From Gari tellinella (lineage: Eukaryota > Mollusca > Bivalvia > Cardiida > Psammobiidae): a DNA stretch of 64,000 bases. Below are positions 10,441 to 20,081 of this stretch, one piece after another. The stretch covers positions 5,332,001 through 5,396,000 of the forward strand of contig OV277857.1 of NCBI GenBank assembly GCA_922989275.2, written 5' to 3'. The notes below the pieces were generated by a model. The model was not told the origin of the DNA. It saw nothing but the letters and a program-made list of their open reading frames with translations, and ran no database searches. Numbering within the stretch: position 1 is the first letter of the stretch; each line of letters begins with the position of its first letter. The position numbers and the translations under genes were made by a program.

Positions 10441-11225
10441 CTTAGTTGTTGTTATCGTTCCTAAGAAGGTTTAACGTCCACTCGAAGACATATATTGATG
10501 CATCCTCCCATGTCTTGCGGCCCTGGTCAGCATCGGCACACCATCGCTGAAACGTCTTGAGGTATTACTTATTGATGCAATAAAAGCAAACAAATAATTA
10601 AAATCGCAAACAAAGTACATGTAGATTCATATACATGTATAATAGCTCCTTTGTTGGCTAATAAAGCAAAACATCGTATCGCCATAACAAATGAACAGGA
10701 CATAAAACAATAATTTAGGAAAATGAAATGGTTCACAATATCTGTGACATACATATTTGAGTTATGGGCTGTCAAATATGTCGCTTACGATTACTCAGTA
10801 TCTCATCAGGATCGAAACAGTTGAACACAGTTTAAATGCTTAATTTTCAGCATGTTTTAAGCAGTCATCTTCAAGAGGTAGGAAACATTTTCCCATGGCC
10901 CTTTTACTAGTATCAGGACAAGGTTTAAGTACGGCAAGGCATTCCTATGGGATATTGTTGAAAGACGTGAAAGTGCTTGCTATGAGGAATTGTTAACGGC
11001 GTGAAAAGGCGTTTCTTTTGGGGAAGGAGTTAAAGGTCTGGTTAACCCCTGCATCATTTGATCTTGTCTGTATTTGACAACTTTCAGAATGTTGATTGTT
11101 ATACCTTAATTCTCAATTAACGTAACCATTTCATTCGCATTAGCGACGCATGTCGTCTTAAAAATGTCACCCCTTCTTTCTCATACATACCACGAATCAA
11201 TATTAGTTTATATGTTTAATATGTA
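10441..11225. other. No gene seen; weak MITE-C-like traces
   Basis: Mostly featureless. A GCATGTTTTAAGCAGTCATC word and AAAAGGCGTTTC...GGAGTTAA near 10850-11034 resemble a decayed MITE-C, too weak to delimit. Confidence 0.35.
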
Positions 11226-11313
11226 TTATGAACAGTGGAGAAGACGTGATTCCTTACAAAACCTGTTTGCAAACGCGCTTTAAGGCGTCATTTAGAGTGA
11301 AAGGATTAAACGG
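11226..11313. repeat. MITE-A end joined to MITE-B end
   Basis: A MITE-A terminus (CAGTGGAGAAGACGTGATTC) runs straight into the right part of a MITE-B (CTGTTTGCAAACGCGC, GAGTGAAAGGATTAAA). The junction falls at the core-1 outer arm. Confidence 0.55.
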
Positions 11314-11563
11314 TTTCAATTTCAAAATACAAGAAATAGTTTCACGTTTTGTTTTTAACAGTTTTTTTCTTTGCAACTGAAAACTACTAAATTTGACAAT
11401 CTTTAATTAATTTTGATTTGAATCGGAAGGTTAAATTGCTTACGTATTGTACGAGAAATGTTATGTCGAGAATCTTCACATTTGGAGCTGTAGCCTGTGA
11501 CAGAGATGTATGTTGGCGAACGAATAGGTACTCTCTGTGAAGGAGATTGAAGCAGCATTGTTA

Positions 11564-11790
11564 CAGTGGAGAAAACGTTATTCTTTCCTGAATCACAAAC
11601 GCATTGCAATAAAATGTACAAAATAACAACTTTTGACAATGCTGACTATTCATTTGAATCTGAGCGGCAAACAGCTTGGAGCTTGATCAGACGCCGGGTT
11701 ACCCGGCGTCGGATCTGGCTCCAAACTGTTTGCAATGGAACTAATAGTTTTAGCGTAAACGCGTTTATCTGGAAAGAATAACTTTTTTAA
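11564..11790 (-). mobile_element. MITE-A, diverged, reverse orientation
   Basis: TA (11562-11563) then CAGTGGAGAAAACGTTATTC. Core 1 reads GATCAGACGCCGGGTTACCC and complement. The far end keeps AAACGCGTTTATCTGGAAAG but lacks the CCACTG terminus. Confidence 0.75.
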
Positions 11791-11799
11791 TACGCCAGA

Positions 11800-12570
11800 A
11801 CTATTGACCAGCACTGCATGATGCAGCATTTTGTACGTCATACTTTAACAAGGCATTATTTATACACGCCTTTTCAATTTCTTTGTAAATTCGCATCGGT
11901 TTAAAACTCATTTGAACAGTTAAGTCTATCACCCCTATTTCAAAAGGACAACTTAATCATTTCGTTTATATAACATTTCGCTTTTAATCGAATCATCTCA
12001 ATAAACGATACATACCAGCGAAATAGGATGCACTTTTTCTTTCCACCTTGTTAAAATTTGAATGAAGCTTCGGTCAAAAGCATTGACACAGAAAAAGCAA
12101 CGGGCAGCTAAACCAGGTGTGCTTTTCAGCTAAATTATAGAAAGTATGAATATGTCCGTTCACATGATTAAATGAAAGGGAAACTACAATTTATTTGGTT
12201 TACAAAAGGTTGTATGGGGTCTTTTTGTCGACCGGGCGTTTATGATAGGGAAACCAGTCGAGTCAAATTAACACCAGAACCCGTCGTACAATATAGGTGG
12301 TCTCGTTCATAGCGGGTAGCAGCACACTGGATTAAAGACATGATCTTTGATTACTTTATTTCGATTTATCCCTTTCACAGTCAAATTTTATAACCTATTT
12401 TAACCCCTTTCTTCTCACTAAGATTGTCAGTTTCAACAAAATGTTGCCTTAAATATTATTTCAAAGTTGAATTTAAAGGAGTTGTACTGACAAAATATCA
12501 TCATCCGGCGTACGAACAGGATCACAACTGTTTTCAAATTTGATTCCATTTGCCTTAAACTGCGAAAGGG
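11800..12570. other. No gene seen; MITE-B scraps
   Basis: Around 12366-12545 there are B-like words (CCCTTTCACAG, AACCCCTTTCTTCTCA, AACAGGATCACAACTGTTTT) but no complete element. No credible ORF. Confidence 0.35.
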
Positions 12571-12572
12571 TT

Positions 12573-12777
12573 TTGTAAAACATCTCTACCACAACCGCTA
12601 AATTATGTTAATTATTTAGATTTTCATACTAGTAGCTGCTTAAAGCAAGGTGACAGTAAAATAGAAAGCTCCTTTAGGAGCTTTCTGTTTTACTGTCACT
12701 TTGCTTTAAGCAGTCACCTGCATTTTATACAATCAATTAGTCATCGTTTAAGTGGTCGTAAAAGAAAGGTTTTACTG
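12573..12777 (+). mobile_element. MITE-E copy
   Basis: Right end AAAGGTTTTACTG then TA (12778-12779). Left end decayed (GTAAAACATCTCTACCACAA). The interior hairpin has GAAAGCTCC and complement between CTTAAAGCAAGGTGACAG arms. Confidence 0.7.
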
Positions 12778-13205
12778 TAGTTTAGTACGCTGTTTAACCG
12801 TCGTCTGCAATTATTATCATCTGCAGCCCTTCTCAAAGATTATAAGATCATTATTTTCTTCGAGAAAATATAAACAAGAGTGTCAAACAGCTTGGGTTCT
12901 GATGAGATGCCGAGTTCCTCGGGGTCTCATCTGAATCCAAACTGGTGGACACAGTAATTACAAAATTACATATAGAAAAAGCTCTAGCATGAAAACGGTT
13001 AAAATAGTTCAATTTTGTCCTTAATAATAGAAACTGTGGAACAAATCACGACATTGTTGTATATTGAATAGCATATTCAGCTGAAAGGTCGTTCAAATTA
13101 CAAACAAAATTGCAACACGTAAAATTGAAGTTTTTTGCAATTGTGTTCAACAGGTATCCTGTATACTGTACTTAAGGTGGACTTGAAGAGTCCCTCGTGC
13201 GTGTT
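12775..13205 (+). repeat. Large unclassified repeat N, copy 1
   Basis: Aligns piecewise with 18105-21905 after removing the insertions there. Shared words include CATCTGCAG, GAAAATAT, GTGTCAAACAG, AATAGAAAC, GTAGCAT/ATAGCAT and GGACTTGAAGAGTCCC. The MITE-B at 12798-12998 lies within it. Function unknown. Confidence 0.55.
12798..12998 (-). mobile_element. MITE-B copy inside repeat N
   Basis: TTAA on both sides (12794-12797 and 12999-13002), ends CCGTCGTCTGC and TAGCATGAAAACGG. The core-1 hairpin uses the ATGAGATGCCGAG variant with matching complement. Confidence 0.65.
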
Positions 13206-13267
13206 TTCAAGTTCGGTGTTGTAATAAAATGTTTCATCTGCTTTGACATCTGTCAAACATCTGTTAT

Positions 13268-13305
13268 CTGCCAAACAGTTTGGATCCTGATCAGACGCCG
13301 CGTGG
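13268..13305. repeat. Single arm of core 1
   Basis: CAAACAGTTTGGATCCTGAT then CAGACGCCGCG, ending abruptly with no second arm. Confidence 0.6.
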
Positions 13306-13621
13306 TTTAGTTGCTTAGTGTGTTTTTAAAATACTTGGGTGTAATTTACCTCTAGACAACGCTAAGTGTACTTACCTGATTGTGGCGGTAAATCCTGTGC
13401 ATCTATCTACATTAGGAGATGCACTGGCACATGTTAAATCCTAGTAAAGCATTTTTCACCATTGTTTTCTTAGCACTAACGGTTTGTTTGCATTTATTTA
13501 ACACGGCAAAGTCCAACTATGACTGTATTTATCGCATATTATCTATGCTACAATGTCTCATGAAGCAACTATCCATTCAGAATAAAGTGACCTGACAAAT
13601 CGACAAGGCATTTAACACATT

Positions 13622-13860
13622 CAACCCTAGCGACGAGTAAAGTCGTCATGTATAAATCATTTACTGTGAAGTTTATGTTTGTCCTGTGAAGTCAGTGTAT
13701 ATCCTGATCAGAAGGCTCATGTGGGAGCCCTCTGATCAGGATCTGCATTATTTCCAATTTTACAATATATTGTTAAAATCAACCCTAAATAGTCAAAATG
13801 GACTAGACTTAAAAAATCGGTTGTTTGTGCTGTACATTAAAAGTTTCATGGGTGAATTGG
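13622..13860 (+). mobile_element. MITE-D copy
   Basis: Right end AAGTTTCATGGGTGAATTGG then TTAA (13861-13864). Left end CAACCCTAGCGACGAG without an exact TTAA. Core 3 is GATCAGAAGGCTC...GGAGCCCTCTGATC. Confidence 0.7.
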
Positions 13861-14202
13861 TTAACTGACTAACATCGGTCGCACGAGTAACTCGTGCTTT
13901 TTAGTACGGTACACCAGAGCTCCAGATAAGGGGAGTATCTCAAAAACTAAAATCTTTATTTCTGCATTAAACCCTGTGGTGTTACTACTCATCAGAATGG
14001 TCTCATTATGACCACTATGATGAGTATTAGCACCGTTGAATTTGGTTTTGAAATTAGTAAATACATGTTGGATTTTTTCGGTTTACTCTATCCTGTCTGG
14101 AGCCCTGGCAAAAGCTATTGAATGTGAAACGTAATGCTGTAGATAAATCCGTATTAGTTGTCGAATTGAATACATTCTGTTTACCTGCAACTGATCAGTA
14201 AT

Positions 14203-14394
14203 ATGACACCGAAGTCCAGATATAGTTATTGTCTGGCATGTTATTTCTTCTTCCTTCTTTCTTTTCTTTCTATCTATGCTTTGTTAGACGTTCAAGTGAT
14301 GTACAACGGGTTGAAGGCTTTGGAGAGTTACGATAATATTTTTTCAGTGGACACTTTTGGCAGTTTTGTGAGGTCTAATTTTGATAATGGTTAA
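14203..14394 (+). CDS. Small hydrophobic upstream ORF of the LINE
   Basis: A 63-aa ORF with the nearest upstream in-frame stop at 14167-14169. Residues about 11-28 (CLACYFFFLLSFLSIYAL) form a strongly hydrophobic, possibly membrane-spanning stretch; the rest has no motif I know. Its stop codon TAA (14392-14394) shares its last base with the ATG of the next ORF (TAATG). In the SART1 retrotransposon a UAAUG junction is known to drive termination-reinitiation, so this ORF could couple translation of the large protein. It may instead be the 3' end of a longer ORF1 lost by 5' truncation, or leader sequence by chance. Confidence 0.45.
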   Translation: MTPKSRYSYCLACYFFFLLSFLSIYALLDVQVMYNGLKALESYDNIFSVDTFGSFVRSNFDNG

Positions 14395-17300
14395 TGTGTG
14401 ATCTAATAACATCACATAGGATTGCCATTGGTGTCTTTCACTGTAAGCGTTATTGTCGTCTAATCAGGAGATGTAATAATATATATTTTGATATAAATCT
14501 TAAAGATGAATTTTGTGCCTTTGCAAAACAAATTCAGATTTACCTCATGAATATTTACTTCTGCATGTTGTTCATATCATGTAAAACGTATTTACAAAAT
14601 AATGATTTTCAGCTAATTTTGTTAATTTTACTCAAACTATCGATGGATGTTGAACTTAATCCTGGTCCGTTTTCTGAATTGTCTATTTTTAATTGGAACG
14701 CTCGTAGTATAAGAACTAAATTAGATGTTTTATTAGATGTTGCATCAGATTACAACATATTGTGCTTAACAGAAACCCACCTTGATAACAATATTCCTAT
14801 GTCTGACTTGTTAATAGAAAATTTCTCAGAACCGTTTAGGATGGATAGAAATTTCGCGGGAGGGGGTATATTAGTTTATTGTTCTGAATCACTATTTTGT
14901 AAAAGAAGGTTTGATATAGAATCAGCACCTTATGAATCAGTATGGATTGAAATAAAAATAAACAACCAATCAATAATGTTAGGGACAATTTATCGGCCAC
15001 CAAATTCAAACAATAGATTTTGGGAATATTTAGAATTTGCTATAGATAAGGCTTACGAAACGTCAACTAATTTGATTTTAACTGGTGATATAAATGTAGA
15101 TATGCTTTCAAACATAAACAGATATCCACTATACGATATAATTACTAGATTTAATCTTACAAATACTATAACAGAACCAACCCGAATAGGACCCACGTGT
15201 AGCACTCTTTTAGATCCAATACTAATAAGTGATCCCGTCTCCTTTAACAACTCTTCTGTAATTGATATTGATAGATTAATAAGTGACCATAATGCATGTG
15301 TAACATATATAAACATAGTGGGAAAATTAAATAGTTCGTACAAAAGAGAAATATGGATGTACAAAAAAGGTGATTATGAAAAATTTAATAACTTAGTTGA
15401 TGAATTTGATTGGGCTGGCTTATTTGTCGGTGCATCGTCAGTTGACGATGCATGTGACAGATTCACCGCCCAATATTTATCAATGGCTAAACAGTGTATA
15501 CCATCTAAAAAGATTACACTAAGACCTTCAGATAAACCTTGGATGACATCTGAATTAAGACGTGAAATAAAAATCAGAGAAAAACTGCATCACAAATACA
15601 GGCACAACAAAACAACATTAAACTTAAGTAACTTTAAACGACAACGAAATAAAGTAAACAACATGAAAAAATTTGCTCGGGTTTCATTTTATGAAAATGC
15701 CAATATACTTATTGATCGTTTATATACATGTGATTCAAGATCCTATTGGAAACTTATTAATAGATTAACAAAACAAGTAGGTTCTTCTTCCCTTATCCCC
15801 CCTCTATTTGATAACCAGAATAATGCAATTGTCTCTGACGACCAAGAAAAGGCCGAATTGTTAAATAAATACTTTTGCTCTATTTCGACTATTGATGATA
15901 GTGAAACTGAAGTACCAAATTTTGACAGTCGAACAAACTCATCTTTTAATTTGCATAATATAACTGAAAATGAAATTTCTGATATTCTTCGCATTCTCAA
16001 ATTTGGGAAAGCATCTGGTTGTGATTTAATTAGTCATCAAATGCTTAAATACACATCCAATTCAGTCAATAAACCGTTATGTATTTTATTTAACATGTCT
16101 CTAAATACACAGCGCTTCCCCGCTTTGTGGAAAAAAGCAACTGTTATTCCTCTTTTTAAAAAAGGCGACCGTCATGAAGTAATGAATTATAGACCAGTGT
16201 CTCTAATTTCATGTGTTGGTAAAGTTTTTGAGAGGGTTGTCTTTAAACATATGTATAATTATCTACTTGACAATGATTTATTTTATAATCTACAATCAGG
16301 CTTTCTACCCGGCCATACAACTGTTTACCAATTGATAGAAATGTATGAAAGTATTTGTCAATCGCTAGAGGACAAGAAACATGTGTGTTTAATATTTTGC
16401 GATATCTCTAAAGCGTTTGATAGAATATGGCACAAAGGTCTTATTAAAAAGTTACATTGTTATGGGTTTAATGGTCAATTTTTAAAATGGTTAGTGAGTT
16501 ATCTCTCCAACAGACATCAGTCAGTCTTATTAAACAGCAATATTTCACATTATGGCAATACTAATGCTGGTGTCCCACAGGGGTCTGTGTTAGGCCCTTT
16601 ATTATTTTTATTGTATATTAATGACATAGCTGATAACTTAGAAAGTCTAACTCGCTTGTTTGCAGACGATACATCCCTTTCATATTCTTCCTTTAACACA
16701 TTAGACATTGAAACTTTTATGAATAGAGATTTAACTGTATTAAATGAATGGTCAAAGTCATGGCTTACTCGATTTAATCCTTCGAAAACAGAAATTTTGT
16801 TCATCTCCAATACATTAGATAATGAAGATATATCCTTAATATTTGACAATACTACATTGAATCCTGTAGATACACATCGCCATCTAGGAGTAACTCTATC
16901 AAAAGATGCAAAATGGACAGTTCACATTAACACTATATATGAATCTGGTATGAAGAAAGTAAACACCTTAAGAAAACTTAAATACATTTTAAATAAAAAG
17001 ACCCTTATCAGAATTTATAAATGTTTCATACTTCCTATTCTTGAATACGCGTGTGAGTTATGGGACGGTTGCTCAGCTATCGATAGACAAAGGTTAGAAA
17101 ATGTACAGTTAGAAGCTGCTAGAATAGCATGTGGCCTTCCCATATTTTGCAAAAGGGAACTTATATACTTTGAATCAGGCCTTGAACCACTTTACGAACG
17201 AAGGGAAAGACGAAAATTACTATTGTTCTATAAAATACATAATAATATGGTACCACACTATCTTAATGACCTATTACCACCTTTAGTATCAACTATGTCT

Positions 17301-17810
17301 TCGTATCCTTTAAGAAATAGTGATAACTATACTATGCCAAGCAATAGATTAACGCTCAGTGACAAATCTTATATACCAACGTCAGTAAGGCTATGGAACA
17401 ATTTAGACAATGGTATTCGTACTAAAGAAACTATTTCTGCATTTAAATCGTCCTTAACCATAGTAACACCAAAATCCCCTTTTCACTATTTTTTCGGCAA
17501 TAGACGGTTAGATATTGTTCACACCAGAATTAGGTATAACTGTAGCTTACTAAATTACGATCTATTCAGGTGTAATTTAATAAACGACCCAGCATGTATA
17601 TGTGGATATCAATGTGAAAATGCGTTCCATTACTTCTTAGATTGTCCAAACTATGTACATATGCGGGATATTCTATTCCATGATATAATACCTATAACAA
17701 CTGTCAATTTAGACATTTTACTATTTGGAAACCCAAACTGTTCTCCTGATTGCAACAAAGTTATTTTTAATGCAGTTCATCGTTACATCCGAGCCTCCAA
17801 CCGTTTTTGA
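14394..17810 (+). CDS. LINE polyprotein: 2A motif, APE endonuclease, reverse transcriptase
   Basis: An intact 1138-aa protein. Residues 1-84 are a hydrophobic leader leading into DVELNPGP (85-92), a 2A-like ribosome-skipping motif. An AP-endonuclease-like domain follows (about 97-305): FNWNARS (99-105), LTETHLD (125-131), GTIYRPP (197-203), LTGDINVD (229-236), SDHNA (297-301). The reverse transcriptase spans about 525-800, with NYRPVSL, CDISKAFD (669-676), GVPQGSVLGPLLF (726-738) and the catalytic FADDT (756-760). Near the C-terminus C1068-x-C1070-G, C1074, H1079 and C1084 form a zinc-knuckle-like cluster typical of several LINE proteins. The family nicks target DNA and copies its RNA there (target-primed reverse transcription). 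ATG 14394 is the first in frame; because 2A separates the leader, the enzymatic part would begin at Pro92 whichever start is used. All catalytic motifs look intact. Confidence 0.93.
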   Translation: MCDLITSHRIAIGVFHCKRYCRLIRRCNNIYFDINLKDEFCAFAKQIQIYLMNIYFCMLFISCKTYLQNNDFQLILLILLKLSMDVELNPGPFSELSIFNWNARSIRTKLDVLLDVASDYNILCLTETHLDNNIPMSDLLIENFSEPFRMDRNFAGGGILVYCSESLFCKRRFDIESAPYESVWIEIKINNQSIMLGTIYRPPNSNNRFWEYLEFAIDKAYETSTNLILTGDINVDMLSNINRYPLYDIITRFNLTNTITEPTRIGPTCSTLLDPILISDPVSFNNSSVIDIDRLISDHNACVTYINIVGKLNSSYKREIWMYKKGDYEKFNNLVDEFDWAGLFVGASSVDDACDRFTAQYLSMAKQCIPSKKITLRPSDKPWMTSELRREIKIREKLHHKYRHNKTTLNLSNFKRQRNKVNNMKKFARVSFYENANILIDRLYTCDSRSYWKLINRLTKQVGSSSLIPPLFDNQNNAIVSDDQEKAELLNKYFCSISTIDDSETEVPNFDSRTNSSFNLHNITENEISDILRILKFGKASGCDLISHQMLKYTSNSVNKPLCILFNMSLNTQRFPALWKKATVIPLFKKGDRHEVMNYRPVSLISCVGKVFERVVFKHMYNYLLDNDLFYNLQSGFLPGHTTVYQLIEMYESICQSLEDKKHVCLIFCDISKAFDRIWHKGLIKKLHCYGFNGQFLKWLVSYLSNRHQSVLLNSNISHYGNTNAGVPQGSVLGPLLFLLYINDIADNLESLTRLFADDTSLSYSSFNTLDIETFMNRDLTVLNEWSKSWLTRFNPSKTEILFISNTLDNEDISLIFDNTTLNPVDTHRHLGVTLSKDAKWTVHINTIYESGMKKVNTLRKLKYILNKKTLIRIYKCFILPILEYACELWDGCSAIDRQRLENVQLEAARIACGLPIFCKRELIYFESGLEPLYERRERRKLLLFYKIHNNMVPHYLNDLLPPLVSTMSSYPLRNSDNYTMPSNRLTLSDKSYIPTSVRLWNNLDNGIRTKETISAFKSSLTIVTPKSPFHYFFGNRRLDIVHTRIRYNCSLLNYDLFRCNLINDPACICGYQCENAFHYFLDCPNYVHMRDILFHDIIPITTVNLDILLFGNPNCSPDCNKVIFNAVHRYIRASNRF
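14646..14669 (+). other. 2A-like ribosome-skipping motif (DVELNPGP)
   Basis: Codons 85-92 encode DVELNPGP, an exact match to the D(V/I)ExNPGP consensus, preceded by a leucine-rich run (LILLILLKLSM) as is usual for active 2A. Skipping would occur between Gly91 and Pro92, at 14666/14667. 2A sequences are known near the N-termini of some APE-type LINEs of trypanosomes and marine invertebrates. Activity is inferred, not shown. Confidence 0.85.
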
Positions 17811-18058
17811 ATTCAAGAATTTGATCTTAGCACTTTTCTTCCTTCCTCTCTTTCTCTACTCTTTATGATGATATTAACATGGTAATTTGTTTTCAAATTG
17901 CTATGCTATTTATACTGAAAATAGTAATGTTACCTCTATTATTGTCATGTCACTGTTTTGTTAATATCTGGGGAGCGGGCATTATATAATGTTGTAAAAA
18001 CTTGTAGCCCAATCCCCTGCATGTATATTATATGCAATAAATATGTTTAAACTAAACT
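17811..18058 (+). other. 3' untranslated region and tail of the LINE
   Basis: T-rich sequence after the TGA stop, a GGGGAGCGGGCATTATATAA segment, AATAAA at 18036-18041, and an end of TTTAAACTAAACT rather than a long poly-A. Confidence 0.6.
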
Positions 18059-18169
18059 AGTTTGCAAGGTCGTCTTTATTCGCCCCGTACCGGGAGAAAA
18101 TTAATATTTTAGTGCGTTTTGTTCATGTAATTGTCATCTGCAGTAACTGTTGTAGTTGATTTATAAGTA

Positions 18170-18508
18170 CAGCACTCCCTCTCTACAACGGCCCTCCCAA
18201 CAACGATTCTCTCCTTACAACGACGCTTTCCGCTCTTCCCCCAAACAAGACAATTTTGTCCAACCTTTTCACGGCTGCAATAAAGTCTACATAAAATTGT
18301 CGTCTGCTGTGTTTCTCAAACTTACATATAAGACATTTGACAAAAAACCACAATGACGAGTGGCAAACAACTTGAATCTAGATCAGACGCCGCGTTACGT
18401 GGCGTCTGATCTGGGTTCAAGCTGTTTGCAAATGTAGACCAAATTCCCTCTCTACAACGACTCCCTCCGGACAACGCACATATTTTTGTCTCACATTGGG
18501 TGCCGCTG
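18170..18508 (-). mobile_element. MITE-F, complete, reverse orientation
   Basis: TA at 18168-18169 and 18509-18510, ends CAGCACTCCCTCTCTACAAC and TGGGTGCCGCTG. Core 1 at about 18363-18427 reads CAAACAACTTGAATCTAGAT and a near-exact complement. The right TA is shared with the next element. Confidence 0.85.
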
Positions 18509-18510
18509 TA

Positions 18511-18756
18511 CAGTGGAGAATGTGTTATTCTTTCCCAATAAACGCGTTTACGGTAAAACTATTATTTGCAGTGCAAACAGTTTGGAGCCAGATCAGACGG
18601 CGGATAACCCGGCGTCTGATCAGGCTCCAAACTGTTTGCCACCAAGATAAACAAGAATTATCAGAATTGTCCAAAAGTTGTTCTTTTCTACGTTTTAGTG
18701 CTTTGCGTTTGCGTATGTTTGCGTTTAAACTGGAAAGAATAACAGATTCTCCACTG
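18511..18756 (+). mobile_element. MITE-A, near-complete
   Basis: Begins at the TA (18509-18510) that also ends MITE-F; right TA at 18757-18758. Same length (246 bp) and core as the 6113 copy with a handful of substitutions (AATGTG for AATCTG, GGCGGATAACCC in the loop). Confidence 0.88.
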
Positions 18757-18821
18757 TAAAGAGAGCGGACTGTATTTCCTTAAAGAAAATATGATCTGAG
18801 TGTCAAACAGTTTGGGTTCTG

Positions 18822-19315
18822 GGGCCCGTCTTACGAAACGTCGTACCACCAAATATTAATATTGTCGAAAGTCAAATTTAGGTTTTCTCAATTATTATTT
18901 ATTTATCCATCGTATGCTGTATAATGACATCTCTTTGGAATCGTCTTGAAAGAGATATCAAAAGACAATATTAGATTGAGCAATCAGAAATTATATCAGG
19001 GCTGCCATTTCTCCGGATTTTTCCTAAATCTTCGGATTTTTTTCTAGTACATGGTAGCTTAAAGCAGGCTGACAGTAAAGCAGAATGCGCCTTAAGGCGC
19101 ATTCTGCTTTACTTCCAGCCTGCTTTTTGCAGTGACATGCCAACAAAACTAGAAATAGGGTATGGAGTAAAGGTTCGATTCGTAAAATCGCACTTGAAAA
19201 ATGCAAATTTGGAAATCTTAGGATTTTTCATGTCAACTTATGGCAGCCCTGTTATATGTATTCTAAATTTTTGACTTACGACTGGTTTGTCGTGCGACGT
19301 TTTGTAAGACGGGCT
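18822..19315. mobile_element. MITE-G (Harbinger-like) with nested MITE-H
   Basis: Left end GGGCCCGTCTTACGAAACG and right end CGTTTTGTAAGACGGGCT are inverted matches. CTGG occurs at both borders (18819-18822 and 19316-19319), fitting the CWG target known for Harbinger-type elements. An internal palindrome includes GACATCTCTTTGGAATCGTC. The element sits inside the left arm of a core-1 hairpin. Confidence 0.75.
18997..19251. mobile_element. MITE-H copy carrying core 2
   Basis: A 255-bp element, ends CAGGGCTGCCAT and TATGGCAGCCCTG, flanked by exact TTATAT duplications (18991-18996 and 19252-19257). Core 2 in the centre: GCTTAAAGCAGGCTGACAG, GCAGAATGCGCC and complements. Superfamily unresolved. 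Confidence 0.82.
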
Positions 19316-19442
19316 CTGGATCCGAAGGGTTAGCAAGAACTTTTACAATTTTTCCATCAACGTACGTAGGGTCTACATTATTCAGTATTGTCAGGAAGAA
19401 TAGAAACCTTATGCCTAGGTAACACATTCACGGATGAGCCTC

Positions 19443-19920
19443 CCGGACGGCTACGGATTCAATCCGGCAGCATCCGTAATGGTCCGTAAAAGCTCGTACA
19501 GGCCCGTGCCTGAACCTTGACCATCCGTAGGTGTGGTTCCACACCGTACTGGTTTTTTGAACATGTTCAAAAAACCAGTACGGATAAAACTCCGTACTGG
19601 TCCGTGCTAAACCGTATCGATCCCGTATTAATCCGTACCAAAACGTAGCTAAACCGTTCTAACCCGTACTGGTCCGTAGACACCTGGCCGAGCGTCCCAG
19701 TACGGATTTGTACGGACCTGTACGGGTTAAGTACGGTTCAATACGGCATTCTACGGATGTGTACGGGGAGACTAAGTACACGAAAACGGACTGATACGGT
19801 TCAAACAGGACGTCTACGGTCCGCTACGTTTCAACACGGATAGTGCCGGATTTATACGTGTTGATACGGGCTGACACGGTCACATAAGTTCTAGATCGGA
19901 GTAGTACGGTTCAGTACGGG
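19443..19920. repeat. Left subterminal array of 10-11-bp CCGTA units
   Basis: Exact CCGTA occurs about ten times up to 19690, then exact TACGG (the complement) about a dozen times from there to 19920, most copies 10-11 bp apart with near-misses filling the gaps. The array thus flips orientation near 19690 and could fold on itself. Repeated subterminal words in transposons are commonly transposase-binding sites (inference). Confidence 0.85.
19544..19583. repeat. Perfect 40-bp palindrome in the left array
   Basis: CCGTACTGGTTTTTTGAACA is followed directly by its exact reverse complement. The outer bases are array units, so the palindrome joins a CCGTAC and a GTACGG unit head to head. Confidence 0.88.
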
Positions 19921-20081
19921 TTTTATTTTAATTTCAGGCGAAAAATTAAATTGAAATACATCGAAATATACTTGTGTGAAAACACATTTCCATTTTCTCA
20001 GTGTTAATGGTCTTGTTTAATAACTTCTTTGGTTGTGTACGCAATAATGAGCGATAGAAGACAGGAACTAAATAAAGGAAA

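Larger units (their letters stand above)
13869..18058 (+). mobile_element. APE-type non-LTR retrotransposon (LINE)
   Basis: Holds a small upstream ORF, one intact 1138-aa endonuclease/reverse-transcriptase ORF, about 250 bp of 3' untranslated sequence and an AATAAA (18036-18041) just before a TTTAAACTAAACT end. The 5' limit is not visible; the given start is simply the first base past the neighbouring MITE-D, and no target-site duplication was found. An uninterrupted ORF of this length suggests a young insertion. Clade (CR1, L2, jockey or a relative) cannot be settled by eye. No large gag-like ORF1 with zinc knuckles is present, so the copy may be 5'-truncated or the element may lack one. Confidence 0.85.

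Noticed and set aside
18059..18110. Target-site duplication of the LINE
   Set aside because: No convincing match to any sequence upstream of 14203 could be found by eye, so no duplication is claimed.
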